A DNA stretch of 64,000 nt from Gammaproteobacteria bacterium (GCA_903970465.1 CAJCIO010000055.1:1-64000), one strand, 5' to 3'. Shown: positions 40,589-50,750, counted from the first letter of the stretch. The notes: generated from the sequence alone by a model not told the origin. Numbers and translations: made by a program.

Positions 40589-41191
40589 ATGCGTAATCTG
40601 CTCTTGGTACTGGCGCTTGCAGCGCTGGGCGGTTGTATGAGCGTCAGTGACATGGGCACGGTGGCGCACGATCAGTTGAGCGATGCCGGGGTGCTGGATC
40701 ACAGCGAAACCAAGCGTTCGACCAATTTCCGTCTGCAACCCGACTCGTTCATGTTCATCGCCCAGGGCGCCTTCGTGCCGCCCGGCGGTTCCTACCCGCG
40801 CCCTAACGTGGTGGCCGAGGAAGCCTTCAACGGCTTTATCCAGTACTTCCCCATGGTTCGCCGTGCCCGTGCCCCTGAAGGCCTGGACGACGCCATGAAC
40901 GAGGCCCGTGAAGCTGGCGCTCACTACCTGTTGTACACCCGCTTTGCCAATGCGGATGATCGTATTGGCACTACCGACGAATGGCAGGACCAAGAGGCCG
41001 TTGATCGCCTTGGCGTCGACCACGCCGTCATTCAGGTGATGGTGATCGAGACCAGTACCCGCTATTTGATCGACACAGCGACGATCCGGCTGCGAGGCGG
41101 TTTTCTGACGTTGTACGACAAAAAGCCGCAGGATTTGCTTGGGCCACCCCTGACCGATTACGCTCGACGTTTGCTGGGTGTAGAGCGTTAG
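40589..41191 (+). CDS. DUF4823 family lipoprotein
   Basis: About 200 residues. A lipobox LAALGGC follows the hydrophobic N-terminus, so this is a lipoprotein; the residue after Cys is Met, so outer-membrane sorting is likely. An ATG at 40586 directly abuts GGAGGA and the next at 40589 has a slightly better spacing. The rest is a DUF4823-like domain. Function unknown. Confidence 0.82.
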   Translation: MRNLLLVLALAALGGCMSVSDMGTVAHDQLSDAGVLDHSETKRSTNFRLQPDSFMFIAQGAFVPPGGSYPRPNVVAEEAFNGFIQYFPMVRRARAPEGLDDAMNEAREAGAHYLLYTRFANADDRIGTTDEWQDQEAVDRLGVDHAVIQVMVIETSTRYLIDTATIRLRGGFLTLYDKKPQDLLGPPLTDYARRLLGVER

Positions 41192-41265
41192 TCACGGAGT
41201 CAGGCAATCGGCTTGCTCTGCGCTGACGATGCTCGGCCCCCGTCGGCGTCTTCGAGGAGCGTGTA

Positions 41266-41832
41266 ATGCCAGCTGCCAGCGATCTATTGGCGCAGATTCC
41301 ACCCGCCAAGGGCCCAGCCCCCGTGCATTTGTGGAATCCGGATTTCTGCGGCGACATCGACATGCGTATCGCCCGCGACGGTACCTGGTTCTATCAGGGC
41401 ACGCCAATCGGCCGGGCCCCCATGGTACGGCTGTTTTCCACCATCCTGCGGCGCGACGGCGATGATTATTTTCTGGTGACGCCGGTGGAAAAAGTCGGCA
41501 TCCAGGTCGAGGACGCACCCTTCGTGGCGATTCGCCTGGAAGTCGAAGGGGAGGGCGAGCAACAGTGCCTGCGCTTTTTCACCAATGTCGATGACAACTG
41601 CGACGCCGATGCCGATCACCCTCTTCGCGTGCACATTGACGTCGACAGTCAGGAGCCTTCGCCCTACGTGCGGGTGCGGACCAACCTGGAGGCGCTGATC
41701 CATCGCAACGTCTTCTACCAGTTGGTCGACCTGGCGGTCACGCGACAGATCGATGGTCAGTCCTGGCTCGGCGTGTGGAGCCACGGCCAGTTCTTTCCTG
41801 TCGGGCCAGAGCCGGAAGGACCGCCGGACTGA
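41266..41832 (+). CDS. DUF1285 domain protein
   Basis: 188 residues starting [20 protein letters not shown] with GAGGAG upstream. The N-terminal [20 protein letters not shown] stretch is typical of DUF1285. Soluble, no signal peptide. It is convergent with the EAL-GGDEF gene 21 bases away. Function unknown. Confidence 0.85.
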   Translation: MPAASDLLAQIPPAKGPAPVHLWNPDFCGDIDMRIARDGTWFYQGTPIGRAPMVRLFSTILRRDGDDYFLVTPVEKVGIQVEDAPFVAIRLEVEGEGEQQCLRFFTNVDDNCDADADHPLRVHIDVDSQEPSPYVRVRTNLEALIHRNVFYQLVDLAVTRQIDGQSWLGVWSHGQFFPVGPEPEGPPD

Positions 41833-41853
41833 TGCCTGGCCACAGGGTAAGCC

Positions 41854-43635
41854 TCAAGGCGCGTACATACCTGTTTGGCCCACGGCACTCGCGGCCTCGA
41901 TCACATGCACGCTGTACCCCGGCACTTTCTTGGCCAGATGCTTGGCCTGCGACGCCATTTCCGCGAGCACCTGGGCATCCAGGTCGGGGCAATCCCGGGC
42001 GTGCAGGGCGACCACGCCAATCGACAGTGACAGCAGCGGGAATTCTTCGCGCACGCCCTGGCGGTTATGGCTGACGAAGTACCCCGCATCCAGATGCTCG
42101 GCACGGTAGAACCGCCGACACTGCATCTGGAACTCCTCGAACAACTGCCCCAACCGCTTGCGCCAGTCGCTGGAGCCGAGCACCAACATGAAATCATCAC
42201 CGCCAATGTGTCCGACGAAATCACGGCTGGGGTCGATGCGCTCGCTCAAGCAGTGGGCCAGGCACAGCAGCACTTCATCACCGCGCGCGTAGCCATACAG
42301 GTCGTTGTAGGGCTTGAAGCTGTCGATGTCGACGTAGCAGATCGCCGCCGCCAGGTTTTGCTGCAGCAGGCGCGTCAGGCACTGCTGGATCGGCACGTTG
42401 CCTGGCAGCAGGGTCAGCGGGTTGGCATAGCGTGCCTGCTGGATCTTCAGTTCGGTGATCAGCTTGAGCACGTCGATCACCCGTCCGAGGCCTAGATAAC
42501 ACCCGTTCTGGGTGATGATGAAGTCTTCCTCGATACGCTGCCGCGCGCGGCTGGTGATCAAGCGACTGACCTGCTGCAGGGAATGGCTCAGCTCCACCGC
42601 GAGAAAATCATCGGTCATCAGGCGGCTGATCGGCTTGCGAGCGTACAGCTCGGTGGCAAAGGGCTTGAGCAGCGCATCAGACAGCGAATGCCGATGCACG
42701 ATACCGACAGGGCGCTGCTGGTCGTCGAGCACCGCCAGCGAGTTCAGATTGGCTTGCAGGCCAAACGCCTCGAGCACCTTGGGCGTCGGCGTGTCGCTGG
42801 GTACTGCGGCCTGGTCGATCAGCAGGTCAGACAGGTTGCGCCGCTCTTCGGTCAAGGAAGGCGTGCCGCTGGTCAGGCGTGGTAGAAGGCTGCGGGCATC
42901 CCGTGGCGGTGTTTCCTGCGGCCGGCACAACAGATAGCCCTGGATCAGATCGACGCCCATGTCACTGAGCACGGCCAGCTCTTCGACCAGTTCTATGCCC
43001 TCGGCGATTACCACCGCACGCGAGGCGCGTGCGATCTGCAGGATGGAGCCGACGAACTCGCGTTTTACCGCGTCCTGGTGGATGCCGTCGATGAAGTGCC
43101 GGTCGATCTTCACGTAGTCGGGGCGCAGCTCCGACCAAAGGCGCAGGCTGGAATAACCCGCGCCCAGGTCATCCAACGCAATCGAGAAGCCCATGGCACG
43201 GTAGTGATGCAGGGCAGTGTGAAGCATATTGAAGTCGTCGGTCGGGGTCTGCTCGGTGAGCTCGATCACCACCTGGCTGGGCGAGATGCCATAGCGCTGC
43301 AACAGCGACAAGGTCCGCCCTGACTGATGCAGGGGTTCGAGCAGCGACTCGGGGGAGACGTTGAGGAACAGCTTGGCGTCGAGTTTCTGGTCACTGAAGC
43401 TGCGGCAGGCTTTTTCACGACAGGCCATTTCCAGCTCGCTCAGGCGACCGGCATGGCGGGCCGCGGCAAACAGGTTGATGGGCGAGTGCAGAGGGCTGTT
43501 CGAAGGGCCGCGACTGAGCGCTTCGTAACCGAGGATGCGTCGCTCGGACAGCGAGACGATGGGCTGGAACAGGCTGTGGAGGCTGCCTTGGGCAAGGATC
43601 GTCCCCAACGCGCTGAGCTGTTCGGTAATGGTCAT
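41854..43635 (-). CDS. EAL-CBS-GGDEF protein (c-di-GMP turnover or sensing)
   Basis: 593 residues from the ATG at 43635 with GAGGAT. Order: EAL domain (about 15-245) with YEALSRG, NVSPESL, DDLGAGYSS and the loop KIDRHFI; a CBS pair (about 265-400); then a GGDEF domain with GGDDF. The EAL side keeps key acidic residues, so phosphodiesterase activity is plausible. GGDDF departs from GGDEF at the third acidic position and its activity is uncertain. No membrane segment is visible. P. aeruginosa has a similar gene beside prc. Confidence 0.88.
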   Translation of the reverse strand: MTITEQLSALGTILAQGSLHSLFQPIVSLSERRILGYEALSRGPSNSPLHSPINLFAAARHAGRLSELEMACREKACRSFSDQKLDAKLFLNVSPESLLEPLHQSGRTLSLLQRYGISPSQVVIELTEQTPTDDFNMLHTALHHYRAMGFSIALDDLGAGYSSLRLWSELRPDYVKIDRHFIDGIHQDAVKREFVGSILQIARASRAVVIAEGIELVEELAVLSDMGVDLIQGYLLCRPQETPPRDARSLLPRLTSGTPSLTEERRNLSDLLIDQAAVPSDTPTPKVLEAFGLQANLNSLAVLDDQQRPVGIVHRHSLSDALLKPFATELYARKPISRLMTDDFLAVELSHSLQQVSRLITSRARQRIEEDFIITQNGCYLGLGRVIDVLKLITELKIQQARYANPLTLLPGNVPIQQCLTRLLQQNLAAAICYVDIDSFKPYNDLYGYARGDEVLLCLAHCLSERIDPSRDFVGHIGGDDFMLVLGSSDWRKRLGQLFEEFQMQCRRFYRAEHLDAGYFVSHNRQGVREEFPLLSLSIGVVALHARDCPDLDAQVLAEMASQAKHLAKKVPGYSVHVIEAASAVGQTGMYAP

Positions 43636-43661
43636 GAAATCCTCACTGACGCGCAACCATG

Positions 43662-43749
43662 TAGCGAGGGGGCTTGCCCCCGATGCCGGTATGCCGCCGA
43701 TATTACCGGCAATGACATATCGCTATCGGGGGCAAACCCCCTCGCTAAG
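43662..43749. repeat. REPIN (GAGGGGGCTTGCCCCCGAT type)
   Basis: Arms GCGAGGGGGCTTGCCCCCGA and TCGGGGGCAAACCCCCTCGC enclose a middle with its own GCCGGTA/TACCGGC hairpin. It is the same family as 20742-20830 and lies between two leftward genes. Confidence 0.88.
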
Positions 43750-43762
43750 GAGTTCTGCAGGC

Positions 43763-43797
43763 ATAAAAAAACCGGGCGCCTTGTGGGCGCCCGGCTA
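43763..43797 (-). terminator. Terminator of prc
   Basis: On the minus strand a perfect CCGGGCGCC/GGCGCCCGG stem with a 5-base loop is followed by seven Us. It lies about 63 bases past the prc stop. Confidence 0.9.
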
Positions 43798-43859
43798 TTT
43801 CACGACAGCTTCATGACTGTTTGATGACGGATCGCCATCATTTAGCCTGCTTCATCGCA

Positions 43860-45941
43860 CTACTTCTTGGCCACCGTGGTGTTCAAGCGCAGATAGTCCA
43901 ACAGGATACGCCCGGTTTCGCTCAGATAGGCGTCGTTCTCAGGTTTGGAATCGTTCGGATCCGTCGCCGGGGCGTCCTCGTCTTCCTTTTTCAGCTCGGT
44001 CAACGGCGCTTCGCCTTTGGCCTTGCGCCGGGTGTTTTCAAGCGCCAACTGCTGGTTCTCGATGTCGGTGTGCTGCTTGCGACGCACCGCTTCGTTCAAG
44101 CTGACGGTTTTTTCTTCCATCAGCTTCTGTGCAAGGGCCAGGCGATCGCGGATGAAGATGAACTCCGGATCGTTGTCGGTGCGCTTGTCATGCAGCGCCT
44201 TGAGCTGGGCCAGGAATGGCTTGAACGGATCGGTTTCGGGCTTGATCGCCGGGCGGATGGTGTCCCACGGCATGGCCTCGGGCAACGCGCTTTCGCCGAT
44301 TTCCTTGGTATCGATAATCGACGGGTAGGCAATGTCCGGCAGTACGCCCTGATGCTGGGTGCTCTGCCCGGAAACCCGGTAGAACTTGGCCAGAGTCAGT
44401 TTCAGCTCGCCATGGTTGAGCGGCTGGATGGTCTGCACGGTGCCCTTGCCGAACGTCTGGCCACCGATGATCAGCGCACGGTGATAGTCCTGCATGGCGC
44501 CGGCGAAAATTTCAGAAGCCGAGGCCGACAAGCGGTTGACCAGCAGCGCCATCGGGCCTTTGTAGAAGGCACCCGGGCTTTCGTCCTCGAGGACGTCGAC
44601 GCGACCGTCGCTGTTGCGCACCAGTACCGTCGGGCCTTTCTCGATGAACAGGCTGGTCAGTTCGGTGGCTTCCTGCAGGGAACCGCCGCCGTTGTTGCGC
44701 AGGTCGATGACCACGCCGTCGACGTTTTCCTTCTGCAGCTCGGTCAGCAGTTTCTTGACGTCGCGGGTGGTGCTCTTGTAGTCCGGATCGCCCGCACGGA
44801 AGGCTTTGAAGTCCAGGTAGAAGGCCGGGATCTCGATCACCCCGAGCTTGTAGTCTTTGCCATCCTGCTTGAGGTTGAGGATCGACTTCTTGGCGGCCTG
44901 TTCTTCGAGCTTCACCGCTTCGCGGGTGATGGACACGATCTTGCTGGTCTGGTCGTTCGGCGCATTGGTATGCGGGATCACTTCCAGGCGTACCACGGAG
45001 CCCTTGGCGCCGCGGATCAGCTTGACCACTTCGTCCAGGCGCCAGCCGATCACGTCGACCATTTCCTTGTCGCCCTGGGCCACGCCGACGATCTTGTCGG
45101 ACGGCGCCAGTTGCTTGGTCTTGTCGGCAGGACCGGCCGGTACCAGGCGCACGACCTTGACCTGATCGTTATCGCTCTGCAGCACAGCACCAATGCCTTC
45201 CAGCGACAGGCTCATGTTGATGTCGAAGTTTTCCGCGCTGTCAGGCGACAGGTAGTTGGTGTGCGGATCGTACGACTGGGCGAAGGTATTGATGTAGGCC
45301 TGGAAGATATCCTCGGCGCGGGTCTGGTCCAGACGCACCAGCTGATTCTTGTAGCGCTTGACCAGCAAGTCCTGAATGGCTTTCGGGTCTTTGCCGGCAA
45401 TCTTCAACCGCAGGACTTCATCCATGACGCGTTTGCGCCACAGGGTGTCGAGTTCTGTCTTGTCTTTCGGCCACGGGTCGTTCTTGCGATCGACTTCAAG
45501 GGTCTCGTTGCCGTTGAAATCCATCTTGTCGACGCCTTTGTCGAGCACTGTCAAGGCGAAGTCGAGACGCTCCTTGACGCGATCCAGATAGCGTTTGTAG
45601 ATGGTGAAGCCCGCGTCCAGATCACCTTTTTTGAGGAAATCGTCGAACTGGGTTTTCCATTTGTCGAATTCGGCAATGTCGCTAGCCATAAAGTAGCTGC
45701 GCGAGGGATCAAGCAGCTTCAGGTAGCTGTCATAGATGATGACCGAGCGGGCATCGTCCAGTGGCGGCTTGCTGTAGTGATGGCGTTTGAGGAGTTCGAC
45801 GACGTTGAGACTGGCGATTACCTCATCGCGATCAGGCTGCAACTTGTCCCAGCTGTTGTCGGCAAAAGAATTGGCCGACATCGACAGGGTGCCGAGGCCA
45901 ATGCACAGGGCGAGGGCGGAACTGGGTAAGAAATGCTTCAT
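43860..45941 (-). CDS. prc: Tail-specific protease Prc (AlgO)
   Basis: 693 residues from MKHFLPSSALALCIGLG at 45941; an in-frame ATG at 45974 would lengthen the signal region. A Sec signal peptide ends near the AFADNSW boundary. A PDZ domain (about 240-320) precedes the C-terminal processing domain, with Ser at about 472 (SASASE) and Lys at about 497 (GKGT), 25 apart as in E. coli Prc. It degrades periplasmic proteins from the C-terminus; in P. aeruginosa it can act on MucA variants in alginate control. Confidence 0.94.
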   Translation of the reverse strand: MKHFLPSSALALCIGLGTLSMSANSFADNSWDKLQPDRDEVIASLNVVELLKRHHYSKPPLDDARSVIIYDSYLKLLDPSRSYFMASDIAEFDKWKTQFDDFLKKGDLDAGFTIYKRYLDRVKERLDFALTVLDKGVDKMDFNGNETLEVDRKNDPWPKDKTELDTLWRKRVMDEVLRLKIAGKDPKAIQDLLVKRYKNQLVRLDQTRAEDIFQAYINTFAQSYDPHTNYLSPDSAENFDINMSLSLEGIGAVLQSDNDQVKVVRLVPAGPADKTKQLAPSDKIVGVAQGDKEMVDVIGWRLDEVVKLIRGAKGSVVRLEVIPHTNAPNDQTSKIVSITREAVKLEEQAAKKSILNLKQDGKDYKLGVIEIPAFYLDFKAFRAGDPDYKSTTRDVKKLLTELQKENVDGVVIDLRNNGGGSLQEATELTSLFIEKGPTVLVRNSDGRVDVLEDESPGAFYKGPMALLVNRLSASASEIFAGAMQDYHRALIIGGQTFGKGTVQTIQPLNHGELKLTLAKFYRVSGQSTQHQGVLPDIAYPSIIDTKEIGESALPEAMPWDTIRPAIKPETDPFKPFLAQLKALHDKRTDNDPEFIFIRDRLALAQKLMEEKTVSLNEAVRRKQHTDIENQQLALENTRRKAKGEAPLTELKKEDEDAPATDPNDSKPENDAYLSETGRILLDYLRLNTTVAKK

Positions 45942-46080
45942 GCTGATTCGACGCGGGGGCAATTGATAACGCATATTAGGCCGTCTTTGAATTCGCCGGT
46001 TCCGTTGAAGCCGGACGCATAATGCGAAAAGCCCGGTGCGAAGGCGCCAGGCTCAGTCATGAGTCAACTATGGAGGCACT

Positions 46081-47043
46081 GTGAAGGCATTGCAAGGCGT
46101 TGAAGGACATGTCGAGTGGGTTGAGCGTCCAAGCCCGACCTGTGATGCAGGTCAAGTGAAGATTCGCGTGGCCGCTGCGGGGCTTAATCGCGCCGATCTG
46201 CTGCAACGCTCGGGGCATTATCCGCCGCCGCCAGGCGCCAGCGATATTCTCGGACTTGAGTGTTCGGGGATTATCGCCGAAGTCGGACCGGGTTCGTCCT
46301 GGCAGGTGGGTGATCGCGTTTGTACTTTGTTGGCCGGTGGTGGCATGGCCGAGGAAGTGGTGGTCGATGGCCGTCACGTGTTGCCGGTGCCGGAAGGCGT
46401 GAGCCTGATCGATGCGGCAGCGATCCCGGAGGTCTATTCCACGGTGTGGCTCAACCTGTTTCAGCTGGCGGCGCTCAAGCCGGGCGAGAAAGTGCTGCTG
46501 CACGCCGGTGCCAGTGGCATCGGCTCGGCGGCCATCCAGCTGTGCAAGGCGTTCGGCAACCCGACCTGGGTGAGCGTCGGTTCGGCTGAGCGTCTGGCTT
46601 ACTGTGAGGCGCTTGGGGCTCAAGGTGGCGTGGTGCGTAGCGTCGATCTGGAAGCTCTGCGCGACCTCGGCCCGTTCGACGTGATCCTCGATCCGGTGGG
46701 CGGCAACTATGCCGAGCTGAATATTCAGGTCGCGGCGCTGGATGCGCGCTGGGTGATGATCGGCCTGATGGGCGGTACCAAGGCGCAGGTCGATCTGGGC
46801 GCGGTGCTGGGCAAGCGGATTCATCTGCTGGGCTCGACGCTGCGCAGCCGCAGCGATCAGTTCAAGGCCGATCTGCTCAGCGATCTGGGCCAGCATGTGT
46901 GGCCGTTGTTCACTGAGGGGCGCTTGAGCCCGCAGGTGGTGCGGACCTTCCCCATCGCTGATGCTGAAACCGCTTTCGATGAGCTGGCCGGTAATCAGAT
47001 CAGCGGCAAGGTGGTGTTGATCGTCGATGAGACGCTGATCTAG
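46081..47043 (+). CDS. NAD(P)H:quinone oxidoreductase, MDR family
   Basis: 320 residues from a GTG with GGAGG. It has the zinc-free quinone-reductase type MDR fold (NRADLLQRSGHYPPPP near the start and the LHAGASGIGSAAIQL nucleotide loop). It resembles the TP53I3-like quinone reductase group. It is divergent from prc (139 bp between starts). The physiological substrate is unknown. Confidence 0.88.
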   Translation: MKALQGVEGHVEWVERPSPTCDAGQVKIRVAAAGLNRADLLQRSGHYPPPPGASDILGLECSGIIAEVGPGSSWQVGDRVCTLLAGGGMAEEVVVDGRHVLPVPEGVSLIDAAAIPEVYSTVWLNLFQLAALKPGEKVLLHAGASGIGSAAIQLCKAFGNPTWVSVGSAERLAYCEALGAQGGVVRSVDLEALRDLGPFDVILDPVGGNYAELNIQVAALDARWVMIGLMGGTKAQVDLGAVLGKRIHLLGSTLRSRSDQFKADLLSDLGQHVWPLFTEGRLSPQVVRTFPIADAETAFDELAGNQISGKVVLIVDETLI

Positions 47044-47089
47044 GTGATCATGAAAGGTTCATGAAACCTGGGATTTTTGCCAGTCTTGC

Positions 47090-47170
47090 TGGCCTCTTCG
47101 CGGGCAAGCCTTGCTCCCACAATGGTGCAGCATACAGTTGTGGGAACAAGGCCTGCCCGCGAAGAGGCCG
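47090..47170. repeat. Inverted REP pair, CTTCGCGGGCAAGCCTTGCT type
   Basis: Arms CTTCGCGGGCAAGCCTTGCT plus CCCACAA and TTGTGGGAACAAGGCCTGCC plus CGCGAAG pair through the whole gap between the quinone reductase and lapC. The strong symmetry would also serve as a bidirectional terminator. Confidence 0.82.
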
Positions 47171-47196
47171 GAACAGTCAGCACAAAACCTGCTGAC

Positions 47197-48555
47197 TCAC
47201 CGCTCACGCAAGGATTCGGTCCGCGCCTTGAGCACCGGCTTGAGCACGTAATCGAGCACGCTTTTCTCGCCTGTGATGATATCCACCGTCGCCGTCATAC
47301 CGGGGATGATCAATAGCGGCTTGTTGTCACCGCCCAGATGATTGAGGTCGGTACGCACCTGAATCAGGTAGAAACTGTTGCCTTTTTCATCCGTCACCGT
47401 GTCGGCACTGATCAGTTCCAGCTTGGCCTTCAGGCCGCCGTAAATCGTGTAGTCGTACGCGCTGAACTTGACCATGGCTTTCTGCCCGGGGTGGAGGAAC
47501 GCCACGTCTTGCGGCCGCACCTTGGCTTCGATCAGCAGATTGTCTTCCATGGGCACGATCTCGAGCATGTCGCTGCCCGGCTGAACCACACCGCCAATGG
47601 TGTTGATTTTCATCTGCTTGATGATGCCCTTGACCGGCGACACCACCGTGGTGCGCGTCACTCGGTCATCGATGGCGATCGTGGTGGCGGTGATCTTGGC
47701 CAGCTCAGTGCGCTTGTCGTTGAGGTCCTTGGAGGCATCGGATCTAAAGCCCAGCGTCGATTCCTGCACCTTGCTGCGGATCTCGGCGATGGCCGCTTCG
47801 GCGCGGGGGATCGCCAGACTGGTGGCGTCCATCTGCCCGCGGGCTTCCACGGCGCTGCGCTTGAGGCGCAGGATCTCCACCGGCGACACTGCGCCGGATT
47901 TGATCAGTGGCGTCGACATGTCCATTTCCTGTTGCAGAAGCGCCAGGCTGTTACGGTATTGCGCTTGCTTGGAGCGGAACTCGGCCAGCTCCTGAGTCTT
48001 CTGCACCAACTGCTGATTGAGGGTGTTCTGTTCGCTGGCCAGCTTGCTCTGGCGCGAGGTATAGAACGCCATTTCGTCAGCGGCCACCTGCGGCGCCTTG
48101 GCCTTGATTTCATCCGATACCACGAACGGCTTGCCGGTGGCTTCGGCCGCCAGGCGATCGACCTGGGCCATCAAGGTATAGCGATCGGCCTCGCTTTCAC
48201 CGCGGTTGGACAGGTAGCGGGTATCGTCGAGACGCAGCAGGGTGTCGCCTTTTTCGACCAGTTGGCCTTCGCGGACCAGGATTTCCGAGACGATGCCGCC
48301 CTCCAGGTTCTGGATGACTTGCACCTTGCTTGAAGGAATGGCCTTGCCTTCGCCGGTGGTGACCTCTTCGATCACTGCCAGCTTGGCCCATACCAGGGCG
48401 GCGACGATCAGCGCCGCCACCAACCAGACGGTGAGCCGCGAGCGCCGTGGCGAATCGTTGAGGGCGGCGCTGGCCAGCTCGGGCATGAATTCCCTTTCGC
48501 CGGTCTTGCCGAAACTGTCGAGATAGCCACGCAGGCCGCCTGTTGAATGACGCAT
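47197..48555 (-). CDS. lapC: Type I secretion membrane-fusion protein LapC (HlyD family)
   Basis: 452 residues from MRHSTGGLRGYLDSFG at 48555, with AGGAGGG; the upstream 59 codons in frame belong to lapB and are not coding in this frame. A short cytoplasmic N-terminus and a membrane anchor at about 38-58 precede a periplasmic coiled-coil hairpin (about 150-310, RSKQAQYRNSLALLQQEM) and the HlyD beta barrel. It bridges the ABC transporter and the outer-membrane channel. It starts 2 bases after lapB. Confidence 0.92.
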   Translation of the reverse strand: MRHSTGGLRGYLDSFGKTGEREFMPELASAALNDSPRRSRLTVWLVAALIVAALVWAKLAVIEEVTTGEGKAIPSSKVQVIQNLEGGIVSEILVREGQLVEKGDTLLRLDDTRYLSNRGESEADRYTLMAQVDRLAAEATGKPFVVSDEIKAKAPQVAADEMAFYTSRQSKLASEQNTLNQQLVQKTQELAEFRSKQAQYRNSLALLQQEMDMSTPLIKSGAVSPVEILRLKRSAVEARGQMDATSLAIPRAEAAIAEIRSKVQESTLGFRSDASKDLNDKRTELAKITATTIAIDDRVTRTTVVSPVKGIIKQMKINTIGGVVQPGSDMLEIVPMEDNLLIEAKVRPQDVAFLHPGQKAMVKFSAYDYTIYGGLKAKLELISADTVTDEKGNSFYLIQVRTDLNHLGGDNKPLLIIPGMTATVDIITGEKSVLDYVLKPVLKARTESLRER

Positions 48556-48557
48556 GT

Positions 48558-50750
48558 TCAGCCCTCCTGAGTGGGTGCAGAGCCGACGCGACCTTTGCGC
48601 AGCGCCTCGATGACGGTTTCTTTGGGGCCGTCGGCGACGATGCGGCCGTTGTCCAGCACGATCAGGCGGTCGACCAGGCTGAGCATGGTAGTGCGATGGG
48701 TGACCAGCAGCAGGGTCTTGCCCGGCATCCACGCATGCAGGCGCTGGCGCAGCAGGTCTTCGCTGCTGTTGTCCATGTGACTGGTGGGTTCGTCGAGGAC
48801 CATGATCGGTGGCTCGAGCAGCATCGCCCGGGCCAGCAGCACGGCCTGGCGTTGGCCGCCGGATAACAGCTGGCCGCGCTCGCCCACCGGGCGGTCGAAG
48901 CCTTGCGGGTGCTGCCGGGCCAGCTCGCTGACGCCGGTCAGTTGCGCGACTTCGAGCATGCGCGCATCACTGACGTAACGCGCCCCGAGGGTCAGGTTGT
49001 CGCGCAGGCTGCCAGCCAGCAACGGCAGGTCGTGGGCGACATAGCCGATCTGTTGGCGCAGGTCGGCCACATCCAGTTGGCGCAGGTCCAGGCCATCGAG
49101 CAGGATCTGCCCTTCGGCCGGCTCGTAGAAGCCCATTAACAGGCGCGCCAAGGTGCTTTTGCCCGAGCCGCTGCGGCCGATGATACCGACCCGTTCGCCG
49201 GGCTTGATGTTAAAGCTGACGGCGCTCAGCGCCGGGGTGTTCTGTCCGGCATAGCTGAACACCACCTGGCTGAGGCCGACACCGCCTTGCAATTGCGTGC
49301 GATCAAGCGGGCGTTGCTTGATGTCCCGTTCCTGCGGCAGGGCCATCAACTGATCGGTGCTGCGCATGGTCAACTGTGCTTGTTGATAGCGGGTGATCAA
49401 GCCGGCGATCTGGCCCAAGGGGGCGAGCACGCGACTGCCGAGCATGTAGGTGGCCACCAGAGCGCCAACGCTGAGGTTGCCGGCGATGATGCTGTAGACC
49501 CCCGCGACGATGGTACTCATGCCGCAGAACTGCTGGATGAACAACGTGCCGTTGGTGGCCAGGGCGGCGAGGTCGCGGGCGTGGCCGTCGAGGCGGGTGA
49601 GGGCGCCGTGGGTCGACTCCCAGTGATGCTGGCGCTCGCTCTCGGCGTTGCACGCCTTGAGGGTTTCCAGACCGCCGAGGGTTTCGATCAGCAGCGCCTG
49701 GCGTTCGGCGCCTAGCGTCAGGCTTTTTTGCACGGTGTCGCGCAGGCGTATCTGGATCAACAGGGCGAAGATGATGGTGATCGGGAATGCCAGCACCGGG
49801 ATAATCACCAGCCAGCCGCCCAACAGGCCGATCACCACCAGCATCAGTACGGCGAAGGGCAGGTCGATGATACTGGTGAGGGTCACGGCGGTAAGAAACT
49901 CGCGCAGGCCCTGGAAGTCGTGAATGCTCTGGGCGAAGCCGCCAATGCTGGCGGGCCGGGCCTTCATGGCCATGCCGGTGATGCGCTCGAACAGGGTCGC
50001 GGACAGAATCAGGTCGGTCTTCTTGCCGGCCTGGTCCAGTAAATGGGCGCGCACTACGCGCAATATCAGCTCGAAGCAAGTGCCGATCAGCAGGCCGGCG
50101 GCCAGTACCCACAGGGTCGAGGTGGCCTGGTTGGGCACTACGCGGTCGTAGGTCTGCATGACGAACAGCGGCACCATCAGACCCAACAGGTTGATCATCA
50201 GGCTGGCCAGCAGGGCGTCGCTGTAGAGCCAGCGCGACAGTTTGAGGGTGTCGCGAAACCATGAATCGACCCTGGGCATCAGCGGCGTGCGCAGGTCTTC
50301 AAGTTCATGTCGGGGGCGTGCGAACAGAGCTTCGCCGGTGTAGACGCTGGCCAGCTCTTCACGACTCAACCATTGTTCGCCGCCTTCGGCCTCGCTGGGC
50401 AGGATCAACGCCTGGCCATCCTCGCCCCAACGCCGCAGCACGGCGCAGCGGCCGTCATTGAGCAGCAGCAGTACGGGCAGATTGAGCGCGTTGATACTGT
50501 CCAGCTCGCGGCGCAACACCCGTGCCTGCAGGCTCGCGCGTGCTGCAGCGCGGGGTAGCAGATCCTTGCCCAGGCGTTGCTGGGCCAGCGGCAAGCCGGC
50601 GCTGAGGCTGGCACGGCTGACCGTGCAACCGTGCAATTTGCAGAGGATCAACAAGCCGTCGAGCAGCGGATCGTCGAAGGCCTGCCTCGGATCGCTGCCG
50701 GTCGAAGGTTCAGGGGGGGAGGCGGGGGTGGAACTTTGCATAGGGATCAT
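48558..50750 (-). CDS. lapB: Type I secretion ABC transporter LapB
   Basis: 730 residues, with an in-frame ATG at 50741 as the alternative. Three domains: an N-terminal C39-like domain (about 25-140), apparently without the protease Cys and so non-cleaving; the six-helix membrane domain; and an ATPase with GRSGSGKST near 523-531, LLSGGQRQA near 627 and LDEPT near 652. This LssB-type transporter exports RTX adhesins. lapE lies upstream and lapC downstream, so the order is lapE-lapB-lapC. Confidence 0.93.
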   Translation of the reverse strand: MIPMQSSTPASPPEPSTGSDPRQAFDDPLLDGLLILCKLHGCTVSRASLSAGLPLAQQRLGKDLLPRAAARASLQARVLRRELDSINALNLPVLLLLNDGRCAVLRRWGEDGQALILPSEAEGGEQWLSREELASVYTGEALFARPRHELEDLRTPLMPRVDSWFRDTLKLSRWLYSDALLASLMINLLGLMVPLFVMQTYDRVVPNQATSTLWVLAAGLLIGTCFELILRVVRAHLLDQAGKKTDLILSATLFERITGMAMKARPASIGGFAQSIHDFQGLREFLTAVTLTSIIDLPFAVLMLVVIGLLGGWLVIIPVLAFPITIIFALLIQIRLRDTVQKSLTLGAERQALLIETLGGLETLKACNAESERQHHWESTHGALTRLDGHARDLAALATNGTLFIQQFCGMSTIVAGVYSIIAGNLSVGALVATYMLGSRVLAPLGQIAGLITRYQQAQLTMRSTDQLMALPQERDIKQRPLDRTQLQGGVGLSQVVFSYAGQNTPALSAVSFNIKPGERVGIIGRSGSGKSTLARLLMGFYEPAEGQILLDGLDLRQLDVADLRQQIGYVAHDLPLLAGSLRDNLTLGARYVSDARMLEVAQLTGVSELARQHPQGFDRPVGERGQLLSGGQRQAVLLARAMLLEPPIMVLDEPTSHMDNSSEDLLRQRLHAWMPGKTLLLVTHRTTMLSLVDRLIVLDNGRIVADGPKETVIEALRKGRVGSAPTQEG

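Noticed and set aside
43821-45929. 702-codon open frame opposite prc
   Set aside because: prc has a signal peptide, PDZ domain and the Ser-Lys pair. The opposite frame has no recognisable domain.
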